NCBI GenBank assembly: GCA_031549085.1
Contig: JAVBQL010000030.1
Span: 1-7,635 of the forward strand
DNA from: JAVBQL01 sp031549085
GTDB lineage: Bacteria; Spirochaetota; GWE2-31-10; MWDO01
Length of the DNA: 7,635 bases
Direction of reading: 5' to 3'
Shown: piece by piece, positions 1 through 5,123 of the stretch
How the letters are laid out: each line of letters begins with the position of its first letter
How positions within the stretch are numbered: position 1 is the stretch's first letter
The notes under the pieces: generated by a model
Databases searched by the model: none
The model's input: only the letters and a program-made list of their open reading frames with translations
Told to the model about the DNA's origin: nothing
Position numbers and translations under genes: made by a program

Positions 1-521
1 GTTTTATCTCCATTAATAAACTTATTCTTATAGACATGTACAAAGTGTGAATTTACAAGTGCATCCTTTTTATATTTTATTTTAGTTGGTTCATTTGTAT
101 AATATATAATTCGTGCTGCTCTTTGTTGATACATTTTTACCATAGCATCATGTTCTTTGTCTCCAGTAACAAACTCGACATCAACAATATCACTATCCAG
201 AATCATAAAAGCCTTTTTTAAGATATCGTTTGAAGAATTTACATACATGCTATTCTCTACAAGCAGAACTCTTCGCCCATTTAGTATAGTCGTTTCAGTA
301 TTTAACTCCCTCATCATCTTATTAATCTGCTCTGCAGTTAGTGTCTTACCTGTATACTCTTCAACTATAGACTGCAAACTTCTCACATAACAGCCAGCCC
401 TTCCCATATTTGGGTTTGCCTCTTGGATGGTATTGTCCGTCTGCTCACTTCTAACAATTATGCTTATCTTATTAAGTTCCTCTTTTTCTTCTTCAGTTGC
501 ATAGTCAGCCTTATAGTTCAA
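1..521 (-). CDS. Orphan toxin tip C, 3' end outside window
   Basis: Not a complete frame because the stop lies beyond the left edge. Translation gives L-I-D-I-L-N-Y-K-A-D-Y-A-T-E-E-E-K, then GRAGCYVRSLQSIVEEYTGKT with the putative catalytic Cys, then HFVHVYKNKFINGDK with the His; the Asp part is cut off. From about 21 to 530 the DNA is nearly collinear with tip A (constant offset of 3940 bp) and strongly similar. Frame homology to the effector reaches 534 and is preceded at once by an in-frame TAG, so there is no proper start: only TTG at 521 or an ATG at 407 close to the Cys. No promoter is evident behind the terminator. A silent donor cassette is the simplest reading. Its immunity gene would lie to the left of the window. 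Confidence 0.7.
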   Translation of the reverse strand, partial: MNYKADYATEEEKEELNKISIIVRSEQTDNTIQEANPNMGRAGCYVRSLQSIVEEYTGKTLTAEQINKMMRELNTETTILNGRRVLLVENSMYVNSSNDILKKAFMILDSDIVDVEFVTGDKEHDAMVKMYQQRAARIIYYTNEPTKIKYKKDALVNSHFVHVYKNKFINGDK

Positions 522-547
522 AATGTCAATAAGCTATTTTTGTAAAT

Positions 548-582
548 AAAAAAAGCTTAACCTTATTAAAAAGTTAAGCCTT
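548..582 (-). terminator. Terminator after WG gene 601-1176
   Basis: Stem GCTTAAC/GTTAAGC (555-561 with 573-579), extended by G-T and A-T pairs, followed by seven T on the minus strand. Similar in sequence to the one at 4483-4517; the two belong to a duplicated segment. Confidence 0.75.
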
Positions 583-600
583 ATTCAAAATAATATTTAT

Positions 601-1176
601 CTAGTCTTCATCAGGTGTAAAATTGCCTTTTTTATCAATTTTTCCCCACTTTCCATTAATAATAACAGATGCATAACCATTCTTAAATCCAGGATAATGT
701 ATTCTTTCATAAATTAGTGGGAGAATCTCTTTTCCCGTTTTATCAATAAATCCCCACTTTCCACCATAATAGGAAACTGCATGCTCATCACTATCATCAG
801 TTCCTCCAATTGATACTACTGCAAAGCCTTCACTGAAGTCGTATACGAAGTCATATTTAATTAATGTTATCTCTTTTCCCGTTTTATCAATAAATCCCCA
901 CTTTCCATTATGATATCCTCCTGAATGTTTAGGATAAAAATATTTGCCTCCAATTGACACCGCTGCGAATCCCTCGTTAAATAGATGTCCTGAATCATAA
1001 ATTAAAGGGATAATCTCATTTCCCTTTTCGTCTATATATCCAGTTTTGCCATTTAACTTTACTCTTGCAACTCCATCCTTGAAAGAAGTAACATAGTCAT
1101 ATTTTTTAGATAATTCATTACAAAACACAAATAAACATGATAAAATGAAATAAAATAATATAAAGTGGCGTTTCAT
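601..1176 (-). CDS. Secreted WG-repeat protein without an adjacent toxin tip
   Basis: 191 residues, four repeats: KTGYID at 44-49, KWGFID at 92-97, KWGFID at 140-145 and KWGKID at 176-181, ending FTPDED. It is closest to the 181-residue WG protein next to the full-length toxin (same four-repeat plan and NFxPDE end). The N-terminus MKRHFILFYFILSCLFVFC|NE is a signal peptide; the Cys19 preceded by L-F-V-F could be a loose spirochaete-type lipobox, which would make it a lipoprotein, but SPase I processing cannot be excluded. It stands between two terminators with its own promoter, and the place where a toxin tip would sit holds only a ~40-bp possible remnant. It may be an orphan immunity gene kept against toxins of relatives. 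Confidence 0.83.
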   Translation of the reverse strand: MKRHFILFYFILSCLFVFCNELSKKYDYVTSFKDGVARVKLNGKTGYIDEKGNEIIPLIYDSGHLFNEGFAAVSIGGKYFYPKHSGGYHNGKWGFIDKTGKEITLIKYDFVYDFSEGFAVVSIGGTDDSDEHAVSYYGGKWGFIDKTGKEILPLIYERIHYPGFKNGYASVIINGKWGKIDKKGNFTPDED

Positions 1177-1211
1177 ATTTGACTACTATAATAAATAATC
1201 TATCTTGTCAA
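1177..1211 (-). promoter_or_regulatory. Promoter of WG gene 601-1176
   Basis: TTGACA (1206-1211) with TATAGT (1185-1190) at a short 15-nt spacer, then 8 nt to the ATG. The distance from TTGACA to ATG is 29 nt, the same as for the WG genes starting at 1754 and 3750, even though the best -10 is slightly displaced. Confidence 0.5.
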
Positions 1212-1219
1212 TTTTCTAA

Positions 1220-1258
1220 TTATCTTTTTAGACTCTGTATTTGTTTTTGTGTCAGCTC
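1220..1258 (-). pseudogene. Possible remnant of a toxin 3' end
   Basis: Between the terminator and the promoter of the four-repeat WG gene is a 12-codon tail reading E-L-T-Q-K-Q-I-Q-S-L-K-R then TAA. Its stop lies 8 nt before TTGACA, much like the 10 nt and 6 nt gaps between the stops of tip A or the full-length toxin and their TTGACA boxes. The Lys-Arg end also recalls tip A (I-K-R). It has no recognisable match to the other tips and is too short to be sure. Confidence 0.25.
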
Positions 1259-1262
1259 TTAT

Positions 1263-1297
1263 AAAAAAAGCTTAATTCATTTAAGAGTTAAGCTTTT
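1263..1297 (-). terminator. Terminator after WG gene 1317-1754
   Basis: Ten-base-pair perfect stem AAAAGCTTAA/TTAAGCTTTT (1266-1275 with 1288-1297), 12-nt loop, T tract on the minus strand. Confidence 0.78.
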
Positions 1298-1316
1298 CAA
1301 TATAAACTACTAATCT

Positions 1317-1754
1317 TTAGTATTTTCCATCGATCCATTTATCAAAATCAACAATTGTGAATTTTCCATTTTTCTCTACATAGCCAAATTTATTTCCAAG
1401 TTGTACTCCCAGCTTTTCTACTCCATCATCAAAACGTTGTGGATTGTCAATTGCATCATAAATCACAGGAATGACTTCAACTCCATTTGTATCAACAAAT
1501 CCCCACTTCCCTCCTGAATAGCCGAAATCATCACTCCATCTACCACCAATGCCAACAAGTGCCAAGCCTGTATAAAAAGAGTCAATATAATCATATCTAA
1601 ACGGAACAACTATTTTTCCTGTTTTTTTGTTGACATATCCTAGCTTTCCATTTGCTCCTGTCAGTTTTAGAGATTTATTAATATCATCATATCCATCTGC
1701 AAAAACAGAGTAAAACAGAGTAAAACAGAGTAAAACAAATAAATTTCTTTTCAT
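1317..1754 (-). CDS. Secreted WG-repeat protein with a 10-bp repeat in its signal peptide; probable immunity to tip B
   Basis: 145 residues. The signal peptide MKRNLFVLLCFTLFYSVFA|DG has a good cut after Ala19. WG-type repeats: KLGYVN at 37-42, KWGFVD at 83-88 and KFGYVE at 122-127. The hydrophobic core of the signal peptide is encoded by three and a half copies of a 10-bp unit. Because 10 is not a multiple of 3, each copy is read in another frame, and all frames give hydrophobic residues. Loss or gain of one unit would shift the gene out of frame, so expression could switch. The gene lies 31 bp after tip B, has a full TTGACA-N17-TATTTT promoter 6 nt before the ATG, and is closed by its own terminator. 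Immunity role inferred from position. Confidence 0.83.
   Translation of the reverse strand: MKRNLFVLLCFTLFYSVFADGYDDINKSLKLTGANGKLGYVNKKTGKIVVPFRYDYIDSFYTGLALVGIGGRWSDDFGYSGGKWGFVDTNGVEVIPVIYDAIDNPQRFDDGVEKLGVQLGNKFGYVEKNGKFTIVDFDKWIDGKY
1702..1736 (-). repeat. 10-bp tandem repeat, 3.5 copies, inside a signal peptide
   Basis: The plus-strand unit AAAACAGAGT occurs three times without a mismatch plus AAAAC. It encodes the hydrophobic core of the signal peptide of the WG gene 1317-1754. The unit length is not a multiple of three, so copy-number change would shift the frame. Confidence 0.9.
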
Positions 1755-1789
1755 AATCTAAAAATAGATTAATAAATATTAAATGTCAA
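1755..1789 (-). promoter_or_regulatory. Promoter of WG gene 1317-1754, leaderless arrangement
   Basis: TTGACA (1784-1789), 17-nt spacer, TATTTT (1761-1766), 6 nt, ATG. The TGA inside the -35 box is the stop codon of tip B, so the promoter travels with the tip's 3' end. Confidence 0.65.
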
Positions 1790-2370
1790 TTTTTTATAAT
1801 TTTTATATACCTATATGATTGAGCGTAATAAAAATTATCCTCTTCTTTTGAAGTCCGTAATGTATATGGATCTCCTTTAACTGTAAATTTGGCTGTTGCG
1901 TTTGGATCTGGGTCAAAAAGTATTTGGTTTTTTGTTTTATCTCCATTAATAAATTTATCCTTATATACATGTACAAAGTGCATTTTTATAACTTCATCTT
2001 TTTTATGTAATCTTTCTGTACCAGCTTCATTATATATATCCCACTTATATTTTGTTTCATATCTTTTTATCATAAAGTCATATATTCCATCATCAGGCAA
2101 TTTTCCACGAGAGGCCTCCTTCATATTTAAATTACTAATACCAAGCAACTGGGCACTATAACTAATAGCTCTCTCTAAAGCACCTGCATTTGCGTATAGA
2201 TCTTCTTCATCAAGTAGTCCCTCTAAAAGCAATTTATCTTTTACCGTTACTATCTGTTCTGCTGTTAGTGTCTTTCCAGTGTATTGTTCAACTATAGATT
2301 GCAAGCTTCTCAGATAACACCCATACCATTTTATTCTACTATCAGTTGTGCTGTTTACACTTTTATCCAT
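1786..2370 (-). CDS. Orphan toxin tip B (cysteine-peptidase-like), probably a silent cassette
   Basis: 194 residues from ATG. Homology to the full-length toxin begins just before the ATG: I-L-R-I-E-Q precedes Met where the effector has I-I-R-I-E-Q-T, so the ATG arises by one codon change inside homologous sequence. The shared core is GCYLRSLQSIVEQYTGKT with C18, KMHFVHVYKDKF with H131, FDPDP with D153/D155, and the SYRYIKI end. Residues 45-125 are divergent, though 'FMIKRYE' is kept as in the effector. The upstream terminator ends only ~20 bp before the ATG, and no promoter or Shine-Dalgarno is visible, so expression is doubtful. Its stop codon TGA forms part of the TTGACA box of the next WG gene. 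Either a weakly expressed small toxin or a donor cassette; I favour donor. Confidence 0.75.
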   Translation of the reverse strand: MDKSVNSTTDSRIKWYGCYLRSLQSIVEQYTGKTLTAEQIVTVKDKLLLEGLLDEEDLYANAGALERAISYSAQLLGISNLNMKEASRGKLPDDGIYDFMIKRYETKYKWDIYNEAGTERLHKKDEVIKMHFVHVYKDKFINGDKTKNQILFDPDPNATAKFTVKGDPYTLRTSKEEDNFYYAQSYRYIKIIKN

Positions 2371-2390
2371 TTGTTCAATTCGAAGTATAT

Positions 2391-2426
2391 AAAAAAAGCT
2401 TAAGCCCTTTATGAGCCTAAGCTTTT
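2391..2426 (-). terminator. Terminator closing the tandem WG set
   Basis: Nine-base-pair stem AAAAGCTTA/TAAGCTTTT (2394-2402 with 2418-2426), with seven T after it on the minus strand. The stem is A/T flanked, so it could also act weakly on the plus strand. Confidence 0.75.
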
Positions 2427-2445
2427 AATTTAAATATCTAGTTTT

Positions 2446-2886
2446 TTAATCAAGCTTTGCTTTATCCCACTCATTATAGTCATCAATAACAGTGACATTT
2501 CCTTTTTTATCTACGAGGACATATTTGTTGCCAAGCCTTGCCCTCACTCTTTTTTTCCCATTGTCAAAACGCCTTGGATTGTCAAACCACTCATAAATTA
2601 CGGGAATCACCTCAACTCCATTTGTATCAACAAATCCCCACTTTCCTCCGAGATAACCCTGCTCTTCACTATACTCCCCGCCAATGCCAACTTCTGCCAT
2701 GCCTCCATAAAATTCATCAATATAGTCATATTTAAATGGAACAACTATTTTCCCTGTTTTTTCACAAACATATCCCAGCTTTCCATATTTTGCTGCCATT
2801 ATAAGTGATTCATTTATATCATCTTGAGCAAATGAGAGATTAAATGAAAAAAATAAAATAGATAATACAAGTATGTATCGTTTCAT
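2446..2886 (-). CDS. Secreted WG-repeat protein, third copy of tandem set
   Basis: 146 residues. The signal peptide MKRYILVLSILFFSFNLSFA|QD has a clear Ala-rich cut at residue 20. Three WG-type repeats follow: KLGYVC at 36-41, KWGFVD at 82-87 and the degenerate KYVLVD at 121-126, ending in DYNEWDKAKLD. It is close to the 145-residue protein beside tip B in its N-terminal half (KLGYV..KTGKIVVPF.YDYID) and to the broken first copy in its C-terminal half. This patchwork points to recombination among the WG genes. It is the last gene before a strong hairpin terminator, so it closes the tip-A unit. The ATG is set by the signal peptide and a TATTAT box 6 nt upstream; a partial -35 (4 of 6) lies 17 nt further up and overlaps the previous stop codon. 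Immunity function is inferred. Confidence 0.83.
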   Translation of the reverse strand: MKRYILVLSILFFSFNLSFAQDDINESLIMAAKYGKLGYVCEKTGKIVVPFKYDYIDEFYGGMAEVGIGGEYSEEQGYLGGKWGFVDTNGVEVIPVIYEWFDNPRRFDNGKKRVRARLGNKYVLVDKKGNVTVIDDYNEWDKAKLD

Positions 2887-2921
2887 ATTTTGATAATAAA
2901 TTAAATATTCCTTTTTGACTA
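2887..2921 (-). promoter_or_regulatory. Weak promoter before third tandem WG gene
   Basis: TATTAT (2893-2898), 6 nt before the ATG; TAGTCA (2916-2921) 17 nt upstream matches 4 of 6 of TTGACA and overlaps the stop codon of the preceding gene. The sequence around the -10 is the same as before the second copy. Confidence 0.4.
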
Positions 2922-3323
2922 ATCAAGCTTTGAGTTTAGCCATTCATTATAGTCATCAATAACTGTAAAGTTTCCCTTTTTATCTACAAGTCCATATTTC
3001 TTGCCAAGTCTTGCTCTTACTCTTTTTTTTCCACTGTCAAAACTGCCTGGGTTTCCAATAGAATCATAAATTACAGGGATAACCTCAACCCCATTTGTAT
3101 CAACAAATCCCCACTTTCCTCCGAGATAGCCCTGTTCTTCACTATATTTTCCGCCAATACCAACAAGTGCCAAACCTCCATAAAATGAATCAACATAGTC
3201 ATAAGTATCCCACAATAGGTCCCATTTTTTCACCATTAGCTCTTCATTTTCCAAATTACCATCAGAAAAGAGAGGTGTAAAAACTAGAGCAAATATAAAT
3301 AGTATAGCTATGTATTGTTTCAT
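2919..3323 (-). CDS. Secreted WG-repeat protein, second copy of tandem set
   Basis: 134 residues with a signal peptide (MKQYIAILFIF..., likely cut LFS|DG near residue 20). It has one canonical repeat, GGKWGFVDTNGVEVIPVIY with KWGFVD at 69-74, and a degenerate last one, KKYGLVDKKG at 108-116. The first repeat present in the related 145- and 146-residue proteins (KLGYV...IVVPF) is missing and replaced by a short K-K-W-D-L-L-W-D-T stretch. 'VDSFYGGLALVGIGG' is shared with those relatives. Its upstream region matches that of the third copy nearly base for base, showing tandem duplication. A -10-like TATTAT ends 6 nt before the ATG, but the -35 is poor, so it may depend partly on readthrough from upstream. 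Probable immunity protein for tip A or a related tip, by position only. Confidence 0.8.
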   Translation of the reverse strand: MKQYIAILFIFALVFTPLFSDGNLENEELMVKKWDLLWDTYDYVDSFYGGLALVGIGGKYSEEQGYLGGKWGFVDTNGVEVIPVIYDSIGNPGSFDSGKKRVRARLGKKYGLVDKKGNFTVIDDYNEWLNSKLD

Positions 3324-3335
3324 ATTTTGATAATA
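3324..3335 (-). promoter_or_regulatory. -10-like box before second tandem WG gene
   Basis: TATTAT (3330-3335) ends 6 nt before the ATG as in the other WG genes, but the hexamer 17 nt upstream (TAACTA) is a poor -35. Weak promoter or a relic of the duplicated unit. Confidence 0.35.
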
Positions 3336-3355
3336 AATTAAATATTCTATTTTAG

Positions 3356-3750
3356 TTAATCAAGCTTTGCTTTATCCCACTCATTATAGTCATCAATAAC
3401 GGTGACATTCCCTTTTTTATCAACAAGAACATATTTGTCTCCAAGTCTTGCTCTTATCCTCTTCATCCCATTCTCAAAACATTTTGGATAGTCAAACCAC
3501 TCATAAATCACAGGGATTACTTCAACTCCGTTTATATCAACAAATCCCCACTTTCCGCCAATATAGCCTTGCAGTTCACTCCTTTTTCCACCAATACCAA
3601 CCCATCGGAGAAATAGCCAACAGAATCATAAATATCCCATAATTGGTCCCATTTTTTCGTCATGAGCTCTTCATTCTCCAAATTGCCATCAGAAAAGAGA
3701 GATGTAGAAACTAGAGTAAATATAAATAGTATAGCTATGTATTGTTTCAT
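3356..3750 (-). pseudogene. WG-repeat immunity gene broken by a frameshift
   Basis: The 5' part encodes MKQYIAILFIF...SDG, nearly the same signal peptide and N-terminus as the next WG gene, and stays open for 72 codons. After 'SDGLVLV' the frame is lost. In another frame the expected G-I-G-G-K, GYIGGKWGFVD and VEVIPVIYEW resume and run to the normal end DYNEWDKAKLD with stop at 3356-3358. Compared with the intact neighbour, about 10 nt are missing at roughly 3597-3604, between short CCAA direct repeats. The 5' half matches the 134-residue copy, while the 3' half matches the 146-residue copy (YVLVDKKGNVTVIDD), so it is also a mosaic. The upstream promoter is the best match of the set. A truncated, exported 72-residue product could still be made but would lack the WG core. 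Confidence 0.8.
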
Positions 3751-3785
3751 ACCTAAATAATAAACTGAATACTATATTTTGTCAA
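3751..3785 (-). promoter_or_regulatory. Promoter of the tandem WG set, leaderless arrangement
   Basis: TTGACA (3780-3785), 17-nt spacer, TATTAT (3757-3762), 6 nt, ATG. It is the closest match to a sigma-70 consensus in the window, yet it drives the broken first copy; it may also serve the two intact copies downstream, since no terminator separates them. Confidence 0.7.
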
Positions 3786-3795
3786 CGACTTATTG

Positions 3796-4461
3796 TTATC
3801 TTTTAATGAACTTTATGTACCTATATGAGTGTGTATAGTAAAAATTGGCGTCTGCTGGTTTTAGAGTGTATGGATCTCCTGCGACTGTATAAAGCACAGT
3901 TGCCCTAACAGGATCTGGATCGAAAAGTATCATATTTAGATTGCTGTTGTTATTGACAAACTTATCCTTATATACATGTACGAAATGAGTGTTTTCAATG
4001 CTACCTTTTTCATATTGTATTTTAGTTGGCTCATTTGTATAATATTTATCACGACTATGTCTTTGTTCATACCTTTTTACCATAGCATCATGTTCTTTGT
4101 CTCCAGTAACAAATTCCACATCAACAATATCACTATCCAGAATCATAAAAGCCTTTTTTAAGATATCTTTTGAAGAATTTACATACATATCATTTCTCAC
4201 AAGCGGAACCATCCGTCCATTTAGTATTGTTGTTTCGGTGTTTAGCTCTCTCATCATCTTATTAATCTGCTCTGCAGTTAGTGTTTTCCCTGTATACTCT
4301 TCAACTATAGACTGCAAGCTTCTTACATAACAGCCAGCCCTTCCCATACTTGGGTTTGCCTCCTGGATAGTACTGTCTGTCTGCTCACTTCTAATAATTA
4401 TGCTTATCTTATTAAGTTCCTCTTTCTCTTCCTCAGTTGCATAGCCAACTTTATAGTTCAA
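3796..4461 (-). CDS. Orphan toxin tip A (cysteine-peptidase-like), probably a silent cassette
   Basis: An open frame of 221 residues from a TTG, clearly homologous to the last ~210 residues of the large toxin. It keeps part of the last helical repeat (NYKVGYATEEEKEEL), then GCYVRSLQSIVEEYTGKT with C44, NTHFVHVYKDKF with H159, FDPDP with D181/D183, and the SYRYIKF end. The putative triad is intact. The middle (about 70-155) differs strongly from the full-length toxin. It has no good start: the frame runs up to a stop near the upstream terminator, the TTG lies inside homologous coding sequence, and no ribosome site or promoter is evident. ATG in 'SMGRAG' (codon 39) is the only early ATG and lies only five codons before the Cys. 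I read it as a recombination donor rather than an expressed gene. It is followed by three tandem WG genes, presumably its immunity set. Confidence 0.75.
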   Translation of the reverse strand: MNYKVGYATEEEKEELNKISIIIRSEQTDSTIQEANPSMGRAGCYVRSLQSIVEEYTGKTLTAEQINKMMRELNTETTILNGRMVPLVRNDMYVNSSKDILKKAFMILDSDIVDVEFVTGDKEHDAMVKRYEQRHSRDKYYTNEPTKIQYEKGSIENTHFVHVYKDKFVNNNSNLNMILFDPDPVRATVLYTVAGDPYTLKPADANFYYTHSYRYIKFIKR

Positions 4462-4575
4462 AATATAAGGGTTTTTGTAAACAAAAAAGGCTTAGCCTTA
4501 TTAAAAAGTTAAGCCTTAATCAAAATAATATTCCTCTAGTTTTCATCAGGGATAAAGTTCCCATTTTTATCTATA
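3941..4575 (-). repeat. Duplicated cassette junction, copy 2
   Basis: Counterpart of 1-640. Relative to copy 1 it has lost several bases just upstream of tip A, removing the L-I-D-I stretch that copy 1 shares with the effector. Confidence 0.8.
4483..4517 (-). terminator. Terminator after the effector's WG gene
   Basis: On the minus strand AAGGCTTA pairs with TAAGCCTT across a loop of about 15 nt and is followed by a run of six T. It separates the expressed toxin-immunity pair from orphan tip A. Confidence 0.75.
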
Positions 4576-5081
4576 GAACCCCATTTTTCATTAAATTTTA
4601 CTATTGCTTTTCCATTAAGAAATCCATCGCGATCAGCTTGTTCATAAATTAGTGGAATAACTATTTGTCCTTTAGTATTAATAAAACCATAACGTTCTTC
4701 TGAGCTATACATTCTGCCCATAGCAACAAGGGCTAATCCTTCACTAAATTTGTATGCATAACTATATGTAATTGGAGTTATTTCTTTTCCATTTTTATCA
4801 ATAAATCCCCATTTTCCATCAACATATTCATTAGGAGCGTGTTTTCCATCAATAGAGACAGCCGCAAAACCTTCATTAAAACTAAATACCCATTCATATT
4901 TCAATGGAGTTATTTCTTTTCCATTTTCATCAATAAAGCCCCATTTATCGTTTAGCTTTGCTGCGGCTAATCCTTCATAAAAATTACCTATTTTATCATA
5001 TTTTTTTTTCACTATGTTATCTGCAAAAAGAGAGTTAGAAAATAGCACTAATACAAACATTATTGATAATTTTCGTTTCAT
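4536..5081 (-). CDS. Secreted WG-repeat protein, probable immunity protein of the full-length toxin
   Basis: 181 residues. It starts with MKRK and a hydrophobic stretch ending SLFA|DN at about residue 20, a typical signal peptidase I site, so the mature protein should be periplasmic or outside. The rest is four WG-type repeats: KWGFID at 46-51, KWGFID at 90-95, RYGFIN at 130-135 and KWGSID at 166-171. Each is followed by the usual pattern G-K-E-I-x-P-h-x-Y and an 'F-x-E/N-G-h-A' strand. WG repeats are beta-rich binding modules without known catalysis. Position immediately downstream of the toxin, with its own promoter, fits a cognate immunity protein that neutralises the tip in the periplasm; this is inference. 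The ATG is supported by the signal peptide and by a -10 box ending 7 nt upstream. No Shine-Dalgarno is visible. A terminator follows within 20 bp of the stop. Confidence 0.85.
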   Translation of the reverse strand: MKRKLSIMFVLVLFSNSLFADNIVKKKYDKIGNFYEGLAAAKLNDKWGFIDENGKEITPLKYEWVFSFNEGFAAVSIDGKHAPNEYVDGKWGFIDKNGKEITPITYSYAYKFSEGLALVAMGRMYSSEERYGFINTKGQIVIPLIYEQADRDGFLNGKAIVKFNEKWGSIDKNGNFIPDEN

Positions 5082-5117
5082 AATTCATATCGTAAATTAA
5101 ATTTTTTATATTGTCAA
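5082..5117 (-). promoter_or_regulatory. Promoter of WG gene 4536-5081, leaderless arrangement
   Basis: TTGACA (5112-5117), 17-nt spacer, TACGAT (5089-5094), then only 7 nt to the ATG. The -35 is perfect and starts 6 nt after the toxin stop. No Shine-Dalgarno sequence fits between the expected transcription start and the ATG. Confidence 0.65.
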
Positions 5118-5123
5118 TACCAC

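Larger units (their letters stand above)
1..640 (-). repeat. Duplicated cassette junction, copy 1 (WG 3' end - terminator - toxin tip)
   Basis: Matches copy 2 at about 3941-4575: offset 3940 bp through the tip and 3935 bp at the WG stop codon, with a small indel between. The duplication spans the boundary between cassettes, including the terminator. Confidence 0.8.
2446..3762 (-). repeat. Three tandem copies of a WG gene unit
   Basis: Units start at ATGs 3750, 3323 and 2886, so the spacing is 427 and 437 bp. They share signal-peptide, central KWGFVD and C-terminal blocks and a common upstream TATTAT segment, with blocks exchanged between copies. No terminator lies between them. Confidence 0.85.

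Noticed and set aside
157..390. 77-residue plus-strand open frame, nearly repeated at 4097-4330
   Set aside because: Both lie antisense in the same part of tips C and A; they look conserved only because the tip DNA is duplicated. No start signal or protein features.
500..530. TTGACA at the start of tip C (minus strand) as a promoter
   Set aside because: The same bases code L-I-D-I-L in the effector, and no acceptable -10 lies 16-18 nt downstream.
1889..2161. 90-residue plus-strand frame with hydrophobic segments
   Set aside because: Fully antisense to tip B, whose frame is supported by strong homology to two other tips and the effector.
548..2426. The recurrent AAGCTTAA hairpins as mobile-element ends or recombination sites
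   Set aside because: Each sits just after a WG stop codon with a T tract on the transcribed side, which is explained by intrinsic termination; no flanking target duplications or transposase are present.
2538..3642. Plus-strand open frames opposite the WG genes (about 2538-2735, 3095-3280, 3448-3642)
   Set aside because: Antisense shadows of duplicated WG coding sequence with unusual His/Gln-rich composition and no signals for translation.
4437..4652. 71-residue plus-strand frame crossing the terminator between the effector's WG gene and tip A
   Set aside because: It runs antisense across a WG 3' end and the hairpin, with no promoter or ribosome site.
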